Of a stretch of DNA of 64,000 bases, positions 42,443 through 55,689 are shown piece after piece. The position numbers were made by a program, and so were the translations under genes. A model generated the notes under the pieces. The model saw nothing but the letters and a program-made list of their open reading frames with translations. It did not search any database and was not told the DNA's origin. How positions within the stretch are numbered: position 1 is the first letter of the stretch; the number at the start of each line of letters is the position of its first letter. Source of the stretch: Carya illinoinensis (taxonomy: Eukaryota; Streptophyta; Magnoliopsida; Fagales; Juglandaceae); NCBI RefSeq assembly GCF_018687715.1, contig NC_056765.1:12080001-12144000 (forward strand), given 5' to 3'.

Positions 42443-44662
42443 TGTGACGCCCCCAAATCCCCACGCACGGACACGGGGAAATCGAGACGTCCAGATGGTG
42501 ACAACCCGAGTCACCACCCTATCGACAAGTGCCAAGTGTGTGCAAAAGTAACAAATGTGCACGAATGAACACGCAGCGGATAACGAAAGTCATATAACTA
42601 AGTACCAGAATTTTCTTAATATAATACAAGCTGTTTAAAACATACATAATTAAAATATTACAAAAACACAAATATAGTTTTAAACCAAACTATAAAGCAT
42701 AACTTCGACATCAAAACTCCGGCGGAGCCGCATCCACGGGCTCAGCCTCCTCCTCCTCCTCGAATCCTGCACCAAAATCTACGGAACCAAAAATGGTACC
42801 GCAGGTAAGTAAAATCTAAACACCACCAGATAAAAGCATATATAACTCAAACAACATGCATGAAGTGATGCCAATGCGCAAAACCCATAAAACATAATTT
42901 TCCACACACGCCAAAAATCCCATTTGGCCCAAAAACAAACCCGTTCCAAAAACACGCCAAAAGTCACATTTGGCCTTTATTCATCTCAAACCATAATCCA
43001 TTTTAACCCGTATGCACCATGACCTCCCCTAGGGGTCATCCGCACACCCTGGCTCCAGTGCCACACCGCAGAGTACCACCACGCATGTGACACCTAACGA
43101 GAAATGCCCAGTTCCACGCCCTGCATGTTCGTAGCCAAGCATCCTCTAGCCCTCACCAGCGAAGGGCCACGGAGTCGGTGCGTAAGGCGATGCCCGGTTC
43201 CGCGCCCGGCGCGTTCGTAGCCAAGCATCCCCTAGCCCCCGCTCCTGTTGTCGCCCAGCGACAACCCAGGGGACATCGCTCAGTTTATTCCGCTCCCGAG
43301 TGACCAGACGAGCTCCACCGAGATAATACCCCATCCCGGCTTGGGGTCGTGATACACACGCACCCGTAAGTCCACTTATGCCAATAAACAGGCTTTTCAC
43401 AATTAAACAAAAACACACGTGCATGCACCATGTAAATGCCATATCAATGCACAGAAATAATCAATCAACATAAATCAAATAAACAAGCAACTCCATCCTC
43501 CATCCATCCGACCCCCGAACTCCTCGGACTCAGTCCGGAATCAGCCAACCAACAGATAAAATTATTGAATGAGCAATATATATTTAAATCTGAAAATAGG
43601 GTTTGAAAAATACTTACAGCGCTATATGGTATTTTTAGAAAGCTTGCGGCGTTGCAAACGGCGGAAGAAAAGCAACGTAACAGTGTAATTTACACTGTTG
43701 CCGTGGGTAATAAATTACCCATTTTCGAACGGGGAAAAACCAAGGCACGAAATTGATAGGGAATGGTCTTGAGATATTTATGAAGCTAAAGGAAATGAGT
43801 TTTGGCCGTGGGTGGTGGTGGAAATGGCAGTCGAAGGCCAAAAAGGGGCTGAACAGAGTTGAGCTCGTGGGAGCTGCTCTGGCAACGGATCGAGGCCGAA
43901 AATGAGTGGTTTAGGTCGGCAAGAGGTAGGGGAAGAAGCTGTGAAAAGATGGTGGCCGGAGGTGGTGCGACGGCGCCGGAATCGGTGAAAAACTGTATGG
44001 CTTGGAGGAGCTCGTGGTGGCTAACGGTGGCTCGGATGGAGGTGAAACTTGGTGGGGATGTTCACCGGTGAGAGGGGAAGAAAACTGGGTGGGTGGTGTA
44101 GGCCACGCCGCCGGCGAGCGGCGGTTCTGGGCTGCGAAAGCAACCGGCGACAGGGGCAAAAACAGAGCAGGTGCAGCGACTTCCGGTGGCTCTCGAAAGC
44201 TAACGGCTGGTCCGATGGCTCTGAAAATTGGTGGGGATGATCTCTGGTGGAAGGGGAAGAGAATGGTGGTGGCGGTGCACTAAACGGTGGCCGGACGGCG
44301 GAGAACTGGGCGATCAAAGGGGCGGCGACGGGAAGGAGAAAAACAGGCTATTCGGCGTACGTGGGAGAGAAAGGAGAAGAAAGAAAAAGAAAAAGAAAGA
44401 AAAAGAAGTAAAAAGAAAAGGAAAAAGGGAAAAAGAAAAAGAGAAAAGAAAAGAAATGAGATCCAATCCTCACTCCGGAGACCAAAAACCGATCCGCCGA
44501 AAACGATATTAAAAACTGTAAAACGACTAAAATAAATTAAACACAACATCAAATAAATTAAAATCAATTTAAAATAAATTAATTTAAAATATATAAACCA
44601 ATATATTAATTAAAATAAAAACAACAATTCAGTGAAAATACACGTAAAAGTGGGTCATCACA
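42443..44662 (-). repeat. Gypsy 3' LTR (LTR B), complete, 2.2 kb
   Basis: On the minus strand it begins TGTGATGACCCACTTTTACG and ends GGGGGCGTCACA, with matching inverted ends. It is homologous to LTR A and LTR C. Confidence 0.85.
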
Positions 44663-44702
44663 TCCTCCCCCCTTAAAAACAAATTTCGTCCTCGAAATTT
44701 GC
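44663..44702 (-). promoter_or_regulatory. Polypurine tract and end of pol frame
   Basis: AAGGGGGGAGGA directly precedes LTR B (44674-44663 on the minus strand). Just before it the frame DLANFEDEICF-stop matches the classic C-terminal end of gypsy polyproteins. Confidence 0.8.
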
Positions 44703-47146
44703 AAGATCAACCATCAGCGCCAAACAGATCCAAGGTACAACTACGAACATATTTGAGAGATACATAACGTCGACAACTCCCAACAAAACCAATGGTTATT
44801 AACTTTACACCATAAATTGCTAATGTCGACGACGCCTTTGCTTTACCTTCCGAGTTTTCATCCTATTCCAACCTTGGTAACCTAATAGCCACTTCCCGAA
44901 ATTAACCATCAATAAATAAAATTTGCACAACCAAAAGATTAATCTCCCATTAAAACTCTGAATTACTACTAATTCCTCAAAATCGATACAAAATTTGAAC
45001 TTCTAAAAATCTCCAAAAATCATGCTTTCGCGCGCACTCTTATAACTCACCAACATACATAAAGGCTATATCCTTAAAATTAATATCATGAAGTACAAGC
45101 TCAATTCACACCTAACCACAAGAAAACGTTTACCACAATCATATACTTCCAAAAACCACAAATCTCCACTCATTCCTCAGTTGGCCATCGCTGCCCTAAA
45201 CGAAAATCGACATTCCACAAAAATACATCCATTGATTGATGACAGAAACCAGTACTAATCAACCTCCAGGCCCCAATTTGAAAACACATAACACCATCCC
45301 AAAATACACCTGTCTCTTCTAAAGATAAGGAACATCTCCAAAAGGCCCAAGTCTTTCCCGGCCAACCAACGAGAGCGCTTATAACTTCTATCCGATATCC
45401 CATACTTCAAACTCATTATAAACTACCATTGACATCATCTAGACATAATCAAAACGCTCTTGGTAACTCACCCACCTACTTGTACTATAAAAAACTATAG
45501 TTTTAGCACAACTAATTCCTTCATAGCACTTCACAAAAAAACATCTCAAGACAGGTCATAGTGTTTAAATCTTCAATCCATCAAAAACTATTAAACAACA
45601 CTCATGGATCCTACTGCTTTATTACTTCATACACCACACATGGAGACCTAACGATCCCTTTCAAGTTAAATAACCATATCCCCAATTCTCCCAATTGAAT
45701 ACTTGATCTCCAAAGAAAAGTATAGCCTCACCAATTTAAATTCCTATGATTTCAAGTCGCAATTAATTCTCAAGATGAATACAACAGTCGTTTCAAACCA
45801 TCATCCCAATGGGTAACTCGATTCGACTGTACATTCCATTCAACTTACCAAATGACTCAGAGTCAAAATCTCTTGAATTTAGTATTATCACACAGATTCC
45901 TCTTCAACTCCTACCAAGCCAAAAATAGATGAGACTAGAACCAGTACTCCCCAAAATCCATACGCACTTACCATTACTACTCATCGATCTTATGTACTCT
46001 TAGCCAACACCACAAATTATTCAAACGTACAAGTGATCCATTATTACATTTCCATCACCTGGACTTATATCCTCAACTCAACAAGAATCATTCCTAAATC
46101 TACTCAACTTATATCCTTAAATCAGCAACTAGCCATTGCTTAAAGTTTGGTACCGAGAATGGCCTTGAACCTGCTAAGAATTCATTCCCAAAAGTCTACA
46201 GATCATATAGCCTCAAATTCAATCGTATACAATACCAACACAAAATCTACTATTTCCAACACCCTAATAGACCTATATCTTTCGAATCGATAGAATCATT
46301 TCCTAAAATCTGTCACTACAACCTCGAGTTAACAATAATTATTTTCTAAACTAGCTTGATATCTTCAATCCTCAAAGAAATACACGAAATAGATCATTAC
46401 CGCTAATCCTCAAAGAAATCTACTCTAGAAAAATTTTCATATCAATAACTCAACTCTAATCAACCACATTTTAATGGTTACAAACTAATCACTCACTAGA
46501 GTAGATCAAGCTATAGCACTAAGTCTGTAAAACTAAGAACTCAATTCCAATTATAAATCAATCCTTCAATTCTGCAATTCTAAAACCTTAAATCAAACAA
46601 GAATCATCTTCCGGAATCTCTAAGATCAAAGAACTTACATCCCATAAAAGAAAATCGACTTTCAAATCCTTCAAATTCTAAAACATTACTAGATAATAAA
46701 TCATTTTCTGAAATTCTCAAGATTGGTAGCTTTAATCCAAAACATTCACCTTAAAAGCTTGTAAAATCTAAAGCCCCAATTGTCACCAAATTATTCATCC
46801 GAATCATGAAATCTAAAACTCGAAATTTAATTATTTCCCCCCCAAAGCTTGTCGAACCTAACACCTTAATTACCATAAACTTATTTTCCTAAAATCTATA
46901 AGGCCCCAAACTTTAAAACTTTAATGAAATTTCATAAAATCTATCCTTGAAATTTGTTGAATTTACAAACTACTACACTATAGACCATTTCATAAACTCC
47001 ACGGAACTAACGAACTCAATTATTCTACTTCCCTAAAAGATCACCCAGATCATGCCACTCTCTCTAAGCCTCTATAATATAAGAAAAACAAATCACACAA
47101 GGCGTTCATCACTAAAGATTAGATTAGACCCCTACCTGTCATGACT
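44703..47146 (-). other. Internal region without recognisable pol
   Basis: About 2.4 kb, A/C-rich on the plus strand, with many AAATCTA/CCTTAAA-type words. On the minus strand I found no YxDD, integrase DDE or RNase H motif and no frame with protein-like character. Confidence 0.5.
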
Positions 47147-47795
47147 TTAGCATTCTGAGTCTCCGTAACCTCGCCTCCAACGGTACCAAGAGTCACTGCG
47201 CACATGAGCCCGAGCTAAATGCCTCTGGTTAGTTTTACCACTGCGACGAGCTCCACGGCTTTCTTGAACTCGACTAGGGCACTCACGAGCAAGATGTCCC
47301 GTCTGGCCGCATTCAAAACATTGGTTACTACCCAGAAGACACTCCCTTCCATGAGCTCTATTACATCCTCCACAAACTGGCACTCGTCCTCCCATACGCA
47401 CTCCCGAGGCTGCTAATGGTCGAATCCCAGTCTGCCGAACAAACTTCTGAGGCAAACCCGAACTATTTCCTTCACCAAAAAAAAACTCCGCCTCTTATGT
47501 CCTGGAGGGGAGCCCATTCTCAAGTTATTCTCTCGCTCCACAAGAGTGCTCACATCCACTAAATCCTGAAAAGTGGATATCCGGTGGCTGACCACCATAC
47601 GGCGTATATCAGGATGTAGACCCTCCTAGAAACGCTCGGCTCACATTTTTTCTGTGGCGATGGGGTGGGGAGCAAATCGCCCAAGTTCTATAAATTTTAA
47701 GGCGTACTGTTCCACGGTCATGCTCCCTTGGACTAAGGTTGAGAACTCTCTTGCTTTTTGCCGCCTCACGGAGCGAGAAAGAAGCGATTATTAAA
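47147..47795 (-). pseudogene. gag: Gypsy gag with CCHC zinc knuckle, broken
   Basis: The minus strand reads KAREFSTLVQGSMTVEQYAL and KFIELGRFAPHPI, then EGLHPDIRRM, HRISTFQDLVDVSTLVEREN, and lastly CFECGQTGHLARECP, a C-x2-C-x4-H-x4-C knuckle, with an extra cysteine cluster before it. This is the retrotransposon Gag core followed by the nucleocapsid knuckle. There are two in-frame stops in the core (a TGA and a TAG at arginine- and glutamine-like positions, as from C-to-T changes) and a frameshift in a run of nine T near 47480. Gag would package element RNA. Confidence 0.82.
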
Positions 47796-48289
47796 TTCTT
47801 TCTTAAAGTGCTACCAGGTTACAGTGGCAATAGACCCCAATCCTTAAACAAAATTCCCTTAAACACATCCTTAAAGTTTGTTGAACCTACACTCTCCTAT
47901 ACTATAGCCCTGTTACATAAATTCTATAAAACCTTGACCTCAATCATCGTAAAAGCAAACCACATCGCAAAAAAATTCAAGCCTATTACACTAAAGGTTC
48001 AAGCCTAATAATAGTATCCTCGATTATACCGCCTTCCTGCCACAACACAACATTTGACCCCCTTTAAGAAAAACAAATAAAACCAACAACATAAAACCAA
48101 AAACTCAAACCAAACCACATAACAAGAAAACAAAAAAAGAAACCAGCATGCAATAACACAACTAAATAAATACATACAAGCAAATAAGCTCAAACAAATA
48201 AAACAACTAAAACATATTCAAAAGCAACTTTACTTAAAATAAAATTTAAAACACAACTTTAAAAACATTCTGGTACTACCTACGGGACA
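47796..48289. other. Unassigned internal stretch
   Basis: Lies between gag and the recognisable part of LTR C. No primer-binding site is seen. Sequence matching LTR B stops at about 48290, so the end of LTR C and the leader appear replaced or deleted. Confidence 0.4.
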
Positions 48290-50085
48290 TCCTCGGGCTT
48301 AGCCTCCTCCTCCTCCTTGAATCCTGCACCAAAATCTACGGAACCAAAAATGGTACCGCAGGTAAGGAAAATCCAAACACCACCAGATAAAAGCATATAT
48401 AACTCAAACAACATGCATGAAGTGATGCCAATGCGCAAAACCCATAAAACATAATTTTCCACACACGCCAAAAATCCCATTTGGCCCAAAAACAAACCCG
48501 TTCCAAAAACACGCCAAAAGTCACATTTGGCCTTTATTCATCTCAAACCATAATCCATTTTAACCCGTATGCACCATGACCTCCCCTAGGGGTCATCCGC
48601 ACACCCTGGCTCCAGTGCCACACCGCAGAGTACCACCATGCATGTGACACCTAACGAGTGATGCCCAGTTCCGCGCCCCGCGCATTCGTAGCCAAGCATC
48701 CTCTAGCCCTCACCAGCGAAAGGCCACGGAGTCGGTGCGTAGAGCGATGCCCGGTTCCGTGCCCGGCGCGTTCGTAGCCAAGCAACCCCTAGCCCCCGCT
48801 CCCATCGTCTAGCGACGACGCAGGGGACATCACTCAGTTTATTCCGCTCCCGAGTGACCAGAGGAGCTCCACCGGGATAATACCCCATCTCGGCTTGGGG
48901 TCGTGATACACACGCACCCGTAAGACCACTTACGCCAAATACAGGCTTTTCACACTATTTCACGAACACACGTGCATGCACCATGCAATGCCATAACAAT
49001 GCATAATAAAATAATCCAACAACATAAAACAATTAAACAGGCAACTCCGTCCTCCATCCATCCGACCCCCGAACTCCTCGGACTCAGTCCGGAATCAACC
49101 AACCAGCAGATTAATTAATTGAAAGAGCAATATACATTTAAATCTGAAAATAGGGTTTGGAAAATACTTACAGCGCTATATGGCAATTTTAGAAAACACG
49201 CGGCGTTGCAAACGGCGGCGAAAAAACAACGTCACAGTGAAAATTCACTGTGGCCGTGGGTTGTGAAAAACCCACTTTTGAACGGGGACAAACTAGAGCT
49301 TGGGATTGATAGGGAATGGTCTAGGGATGGTTGTGAAGCTATTGGAAGTGGTGGTTGGCCGTGGGTGGCGGCGAAATCGCCGGAAAGAGGCCGGATTTCC
49401 CAAAAAGGAAAGCTAGCTCGTAGGAGCTATTCCGGTGGTCGTTGGAGGCCGGAAATAGGTGGGTTAGGACGGCAAGGGACCGGTGATGAAGTGGTGAAGA
49501 AATGGTGGCCGGAGGTGGAGCGACGGCGGCGGCGGATCGGAGCCAAACCCGTGCGGGCTTCAAAGGGCTTTTCCAGCCAAACGGCCGGCCGGTTGGGGGT
49601 GGAAATTGGTGGGAAGGTGCGCCAGAGGGAGGGGAACCGAACGGTGCCGGCGGTGAGCCACAAGGTGGTCGGACGGCGGCGGTTCGAACGGCTGAAGGTT
49701 CTGGCGTGAGAGAGAGAGAGAAGAGAGAGAGAGACCGGGGGGTCGACGCGGGGAGAGAGAGAGAGGGAAAAAGAAAAGAAAGAAAAAAAGAAAAAGAAAG
49801 GAAAAAGAAAGAAGGAAAAAAAAGAGAAAAAGGAAAAAGAAAAGGAAAAAGGAAAAAGAGATGTAGGGAAAAAGAGATGAGGTCTAATCCTCATTCCGGG
49901 AAACAAAACTAAACCGCCGAAAAGAGATTAAAAACTGTAAACAACTAAAAGAAATAAAACACAACATCAATTAAATTAAAAAAAATAATTTTAAAACGCA
50001 AATAAATTAAAATAAATAACTAATATATTAATTAAAATAAAAACAACCATTTTAGCGAAAATACACTAAAAAATGGGTCATCATA
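48290..50085 (-). repeat. Gypsy 5' LTR (LTR C), 3' end missing
   Basis: Very similar to LTR B from the TCCTCCTCCTCC(T/C)GAATCCTGCACC block through the CTACGAACGCGC blocks to GGGTCATCATA, where the usual terminal TG has become TA on the minus strand. Confidence 0.82.
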
Positions 50086-52224
50086 TCACTCTCCCTGTCA
50101 CTTACACCTCTGTTATGCACTTTACTCTCAAGAAGCTCATCCAGGCTCACATATGTAGACTAATAAGGAGCTGCATTTGCTACTGTACTAAACCTATCCT
50201 TATACATAACTTTGTCATTAAAAGTAACTTTCATAGTACTAATGATTCTCCTACCTGCTCATCCATGAAAATAGCCAAATAACTCATCTCCATAGCCAAT
50301 GAAATAACACATTCTTGACTTGGCATCAAGCTTACTATAATGAGAAACATGTAAGAAACACAACCAAAATTCTAAGATGACAAAGTTTCACATCTTTTCA
50401 CGACAAACCTCCTCAGGTAGTCTGCACTCCAATAGAACTAATGGTCCTCGATTTATCATATAGACTGCAATGCTAACTTCATCTGCCTAGAATATCGGTG
50501 ATAAACCAGCATGCAACCTCATGCTCCTAGCACACTCATTGATGATCTTGTTCATTCTCTCAGCAACACTATTCTATTGTGGGGTCCCAAATAAGGTATT
50601 CTTCATTTTGATACCTTGTCTTGTGCAATACTCCATGAATCCTCCATCAACGTACTCTCCACCATTGTTAGACCTCAAGCATTTCGGCTTCATACCTATC
50701 TCTATCTCAACTAGGACTTTTCATTTCTTGCATATATCAAATATGTTAGATTTCAATTTCAAGAAATAAACCCATACCTTTCTAGTGTAGTCATCGATGA
50801 ATGTAAGGTAGTACCGAAAACCTCCAAAAGATGAGATTAAGGAAGGTCCCCACTAATCCGTATATGCTAGTTTCAATTTTTTTTGACCTTAGTGCTCTAT
50901 CACCCCTCAAGAAACTAACATTTTTCTACTTCTCTAGAGTGCAACTCTCACACATGTCCAGATCAACCGACTTCAACTCTGGTAGCTTTTCTTTCGATAG
51001 TAGTTCCTTCATTCCTTTATATTCATGTGGCAAAGCCTGCAATGTCATAACTCTGTAGTACTCTCAGCCTTAGTGCTAGCAATCATGTCACTCGATCCTG
51101 ATTTCTTGTACATAGTACTAGTCTTCTGACCACTAGCCAACACCATCGCTCCTCGTGTGACCTTTCACGTGCCACTCGAGAAAACTACTGAATGATCACT
51201 ATCATCAAACTGTCCTTAGAGATCAGGTTCTTCTTTAGCTCGGAAATATGTCTGACTTTCTATAAAGTCCACGCATTCCTGTTGGGAGTACAATATCCAC
51301 TTCTCTCACTCCCACTACATCCAATACTGCTCCGTCAACTAAGTACACCTTACCGAAATCACCAACAATGTAGTTTTGCATTATTTCTCAGAGTGAGGTG
51401 GTGTGAAAAGAAGCCCCTAAATCTAATACCCAATCATCAATCGGATTGTGAATTACAAGAAGTAAAGCATCCTGTACTTCTTCAGCTACCACATTAAGAG
51501 CGTCATTCTTTATTTTCTTTGGATTTTTGCAGTTCCTCTTAAAATGGCAAAACATGTCACAATTCGGGCAAGTTATTTGCTACCCAGACCTTGACTTACT
51601 CTTGTCCATGTTCCTCGATTTTGATCTGGTCCGGTTTAAGTTCTTATCATGTGCTCTGTCCTGAGCATCAACATTAAGTATGGAGCTCGAACTTGAGGTT
51701 TAACCAGAACCTCTCTTGCGCACCTCCCCAGCAATAATCAAATATCGGATATCGTCATATTCTATTTCAACTTCCCAATAGAATTCTTCACAACCATTCT
51801 CATGGCTTCCTAACTATTCGGCAATGATGCCAACAAGATCAATGCTTGAACTCATCATCAAAATCAATTTCTACTGACGTAGCTTCAATTTCTTCATTAG
51901 ATGTTGGGCAACCGGCGCAACTTTTGTCATCTTCATATTGAATAATTTCTTTATTAGATTGCACCTTATTATTCACCAATTTTTCATACATAACATACAA
52001 AGGCCCCGTAAGATCCATTGTGGTCTTCTCCTTAATAACGTCATGTGCAATTGATCTTAATAAGCTCAGTTGAAATACCCCCAAAACCTATTGATCTCAT
52101 AGGTTCCAATCAACATCTTCTATGTTGTTTGGCTTTTCCCCAATAGAGGAAGATGGAGTCTCTTCCCATTAGAAATAATCCTCGTTCGGAATCATTGACT
52201 TGAATCTTGACTCTTGATACCAAT
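50086..52224 (-). pseudogene. Old Ty1/copia gag-protease-integrase relic
   Basis: Minus-strand order from the right: a primer-binding-like TTGGTATCAAG, a gag part (MYEK, LLASLPNS, EAMRMVVKNSIGKLK), a zinc-knuckle relic (CPNCDMFCHFKR), a protease start (DDWVLDLGASFHTT, with leucine in the D-S-G triplet), and integrase ([31 protein letters not shown]). After integrase comes LDAKSRMCYFIGYG...KVTFNDKVMYKD. Many stops and shifts are present. It ends exactly where LTR C begins. RT and RNase H are absent here and were not found on the far side of the gypsy cluster. Confidence 0.85.
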
Positions 52225-52689
52225 TGTTATGAAAAACGATGATAGAAAAGTAAAAAAGAGTATGAAATTAATCACATGACACAAAATTTACGTGGTTCAA
52301 CAGCGTACCTATGTCCATGGAGCTACAAAGAATTTTATTCTCTTGAGGAATGTAAAAATAGGGGTGAAAATAAAATGCTTAGAACGGTCATAGTATTCAT
52401 AACATATATATGTATACAGTGTTACACAACAGAAGCCCTAATTTCACAATTATCGGGTTATTCTCTGGAGTGAGTATCAAGCGAACTCACTGCTTGAGCT
52501 TCACTCAAGCTAACTATCGAGCGAGCCTCGAGCAAACTTTCTCTTTGGCCTTTGCTCAAACCAACTTTCTAATGAGTGTCGACTAAACTCTTTATTTGAA
52601 GTTCACTCAAACGTTGTGTCGAGTGAAAGTTGAGCAAACTTTCAGCTTGCCTCTGCTTAAGTCATGAACCAGGCTCCACAAACCCAACA
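52225..52689 (-). repeat. 5' LTR of the old copia relic
   Basis: On the minus strand it begins TGTTGGGTTTGTGGAGCC and ends ATAACA, directly before the primer-binding-like TTGGTATCAAG. About 465 bp. The interior has repeated (C/G)TTGAGC(T/A)AA..CTCGA-like words. The partner LTR is missing. Confidence 0.75.
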
Positions 52690-53501
52690 GGTTTGAGGAT
52701 GACATTTACCCGATGGTTAAAGTTCACATATTTTGGTTTCATATCTTTCACACAAATCTCCCAATTCGTTTTCTATGATTTTGAAGGGAAAACAAATGGC
52801 TTCATCATGAAACAAAATTTATCTGGCTCAAAATTCTCACCTCAAACTCTCAAACCTTCTCTACCAGGGACATATTTCAACAATGATATTGCCTATTATG
52901 AAACATTAGAAAGGTTAGAAAATACTATCTTTAAAAAACATATGAAGTTTCTTCCAAACATTGGAATGCTTTCAAGACCTTACCAATTCTTAAATTATTC
53001 AAGTCCTTTCTATTAGTAAAATTGGATTATAATGTACAAGCCACAACCATAAAAGAAATAAGGCTTAGAGAACAAGGCACCTCCTTTTATGCATACCAAC
53101 CCCAAGTAGCTACTTGATTCCCGAAAGGACAGAATCCATCAGCTTCTCAATACACCATCTCAAGACATGGAGATCGTTGCATAGCCTTCTTTTATGCATA
53201 CCAATCCTAAGTGGCTACTGCCAATTTGCCAACTTGGAAAGGTGGAAGAAGGGAATACAAACGAACTACCAATCCACCATCTCAAGAGATGGAGGGAGAG
53301 GCTATCTCCCTAAATGCTCTGCTTATACTCAAATTTATTACATGTAATATATATTCTCACTACAAACGAATGGCCCGGTTTGGATACAAAACCAATATCA
53401 ACTCATCTAATCTAATTATTACAATTTTTTTAAATTCTCGCACAAAATATAAAACTACTTTTTCAAATATCAAAAAAATAATAATATTCAAAAATAATAT
53501 T
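52690..53501. other. Intergenic DNA, no clear gene
   Basis: A 128-codon frame (52630-53016) starts inside the copia LTR and has no recognised domain. Two partly repeated ACTCAAGACATGGAG/CTCAAGAGATGGAG segments occur near 53158 and 53279. A MITE-like CCCGGTTTGGATAC end is near 53372. Confidence 0.4.
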
Positions 53502-53525
53502 CACTACAACAGAAATGGGTTTTTG
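53502..53525 (+). repeat. CACTA terminal inverted repeat (left)
   Basis: CACTACAACAGAAATGGGTT, preceded by ATT, a possible 3-bp target duplication half. Confidence 0.8.
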
Positions 53526-54320
53526 CATAAAAAAAAAAAAAAAAAATAGACGCAAAAAATCTACTAAATGTTGCCAATATCAATTCCCATCCAAATTCGA
53601 TCGATGCAACATGGATGCTATTAATGACTCTTAAAAGGTTTATAGCATCCAAACATGTTAATGTTGCAAAAAATGAATGTTTGCGTCTAAATATTCATGA
53701 TGCAATTGTTGGTGTCCATTGACGTAAAAGCAGTCGCCGATGGTAAAAACAAATACATTTACGGCATTTTGTGCATGACGAAAATACTTAGATAAATATT
53801 GGAAAAAATATTACTTCCGAGCTTATTTTATGGTCGAAAAAAAGCATCGCAATAATTTACGGCTTTGCGTTGATTACCACCGTCACAAATGTTTAATAAG
53901 TGTTTCACAATAGTTGTATCTGTCTAACCAAATGTTTAGTTATATTTGTGACTAACTCATTTTTGTCGCAAATATCTTGGCTTTTAGTAGGAACAAGTTT
54001 TATCCAACACATAACAAACTATCGTAAATAAAAAAATACTGATAATTGACCCTCTTTAGAAAATTTATACACTTGCCGCAAATGGCAATTTATTGTAGCA
54101 AAAGATTAATTATATTTGTGTCTTAGTGGTACAGTCACAAATATGTGGCCATATCTTGGAAAATCTAGTTAATTGCGTCTCAGTGGTACGATCGCAAATA
54201 CTCCAGAATTGCAATCTTGCCAAATTTGTCCATACGTGACACATTTGTAGTCGTTTTTAATTCAATTATGTTACCAATGAGGTGTAATGGACTCAAAACT
54301 CCGTTTTTACATGATCACGA
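53526..54320 (+). repeat. CACTA subterminal repeat zone
   Basis: Repeated short words such as GTCGCAAATA / GTCACAAATA / GATCGCAAATA and GTGTCTTAGTGGTAC / GCGTCTCAGTGGTAC, in both orientations, as expected for transposase-binding subterminal regions. Confidence 0.65.
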
Positions 54321-54538
54321 AACCCATTTGCTCGACGATAACTGATTTTCAATTCTTATGGGTACACTTAGGTAGCCACTTACAAAAATTGCTAGTGCTA
54401 GTAGACAAACTATTTAAAGAAGCTCTTTTAATCATATATCATCTATAAGCCAAGCATATATATTCATCCATATATTGATTGTGAGATACCCATAATGGTA
54501 GACATCATACCGAGTTTAGATACAACCATAAAGCCATA

Positions 54539-54782
54539 TCACAAAATATACATCCAAAATGCTAAGTGAATTTTACGACAACCATGGTGTAAGCTCTAAA
54601 CCTATAGAGGTGTGGGAGACAACATTTATAATCATAGGGGAGAGAGCGCATAAGCCATGTAGCACAAAATACCCAAAAATAATGCTAAGTTTCTTAAGAC
54701 AACCACATCAAAGTAAGCTCTAAACTTATACATATGCAGGAGACAACCTTTATACTCATAGTGAAGAGCGCATAAGCCATGT
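54539..54782 (+). repeat. Tandem duplication, about 122 bp x 2
   Basis: Both copies contain ATGCTAAGT, GTAAGCTCTAAAC(C/T)TATA, GGAGACAAC(A/C)TTTATA and GAGCGCATAAGCCATGTA. Confidence 0.8.
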
Positions 54783-55689
54783 ACCACACTTTGGGCAATG
54801 GAAATCATGTGCTTCTTCACTCCATTTGTGCATGCAGCTTCAATATCTTCTTGCTAATCGAATATTCATGATAAGTTCCATTTTTCCTGCATTCATTTGA
54901 AGAGTGAATCAGTATGTAGACCACACCACTATAAGTCATGAAGTACTAGGAACATGGCCCATCCAAAGGACAACAGCCCAACATTGCTAAAAGAATGGCT
55001 GTAAAAATGATATACACAACATGTAATTCATGCCTATCCTCATCAACACCCAGTACTTTACCAGTTTACTTAACATAATTAATATATATGCCTTACCTCA
55101 GATGACCGAGTTGCATTCCCATCAAAAAACAAATGCTATACGACACAAATAATTCAATCTTACTTGGAAAGTTTAAATGGAAAAGATCATTTAAAACGCT
55201 GCATGAACAGATAACCGCCAGTATATACACATACTTGAAAAATAGGCATGAGCCAACACAACATCAACAACCATACACACATCAAACACATCTACAAATA
55301 GTTTACCTCTTAAGCAACACAAAAATGGCCTCAATCTTGGTTTAACCCCGATGATCCAGCCCCACTAAAATGGCCTAAATACTTAATTCCAAAATATGTA
55401 CTTACCCGCTAGCCAATCCTGAGGTTGACCCACACCCAACCATCCATTCGTCACTTTAAATTGTACATCTCCAACGTTGCCTCCCATCAGTTTCCAAAAT
55501 ATTTCCCACCATGGCCTCTCCAAAAGGTTGGCTTTATACAAAAAATATCACTTGTTTGTTGGATTACTCAACACCATGAGTCTCTATTGGAGAATCTCTC
55601 TGTGCATATTGTTGCTTTGACATGGTGCTATAGGTCATGAACTTATCAAATTCAGCCTGTTTCTCCAATAGGTACTGCACATGTTTCTT

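Larger units (their letters stand above)
42443..50085 (-). mobile_element. Ty3/gypsy element with gag only (no pol seen)
   Basis: Minus-strand order: 5' LTR (50085 to about 48290, its 3' end missing), gag (about 47795-47147), a 2.4-kb stretch without recognisable coding, a short pol C-terminal relic ending ANFEDEICF and stop at 44673, polypurine tract AAGGGGGGAGGA, and a complete 3' LTR (44662-42443) with TGTGA...TCACA ends. Protease, RT, RNase H and integrase motifs are not visible. This layout fits a non-autonomous gag-carrying (TR-GAG-like) element or one with a large pol replacement. I found no matching target duplication: TATAT flanks the left end and TCACT the right. Confidence 0.7.

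Noticed and set aside
43859..44567. Several overlapping frames on both strands
   Set aside because: They lie within LTR B, are GC- or purine-rich and mirror each other across strands.
42443..50085. Target duplication for the gypsy element
   Set aside because: The 5-bp flanks TATAT and TCACT differ, so I do not claim one.
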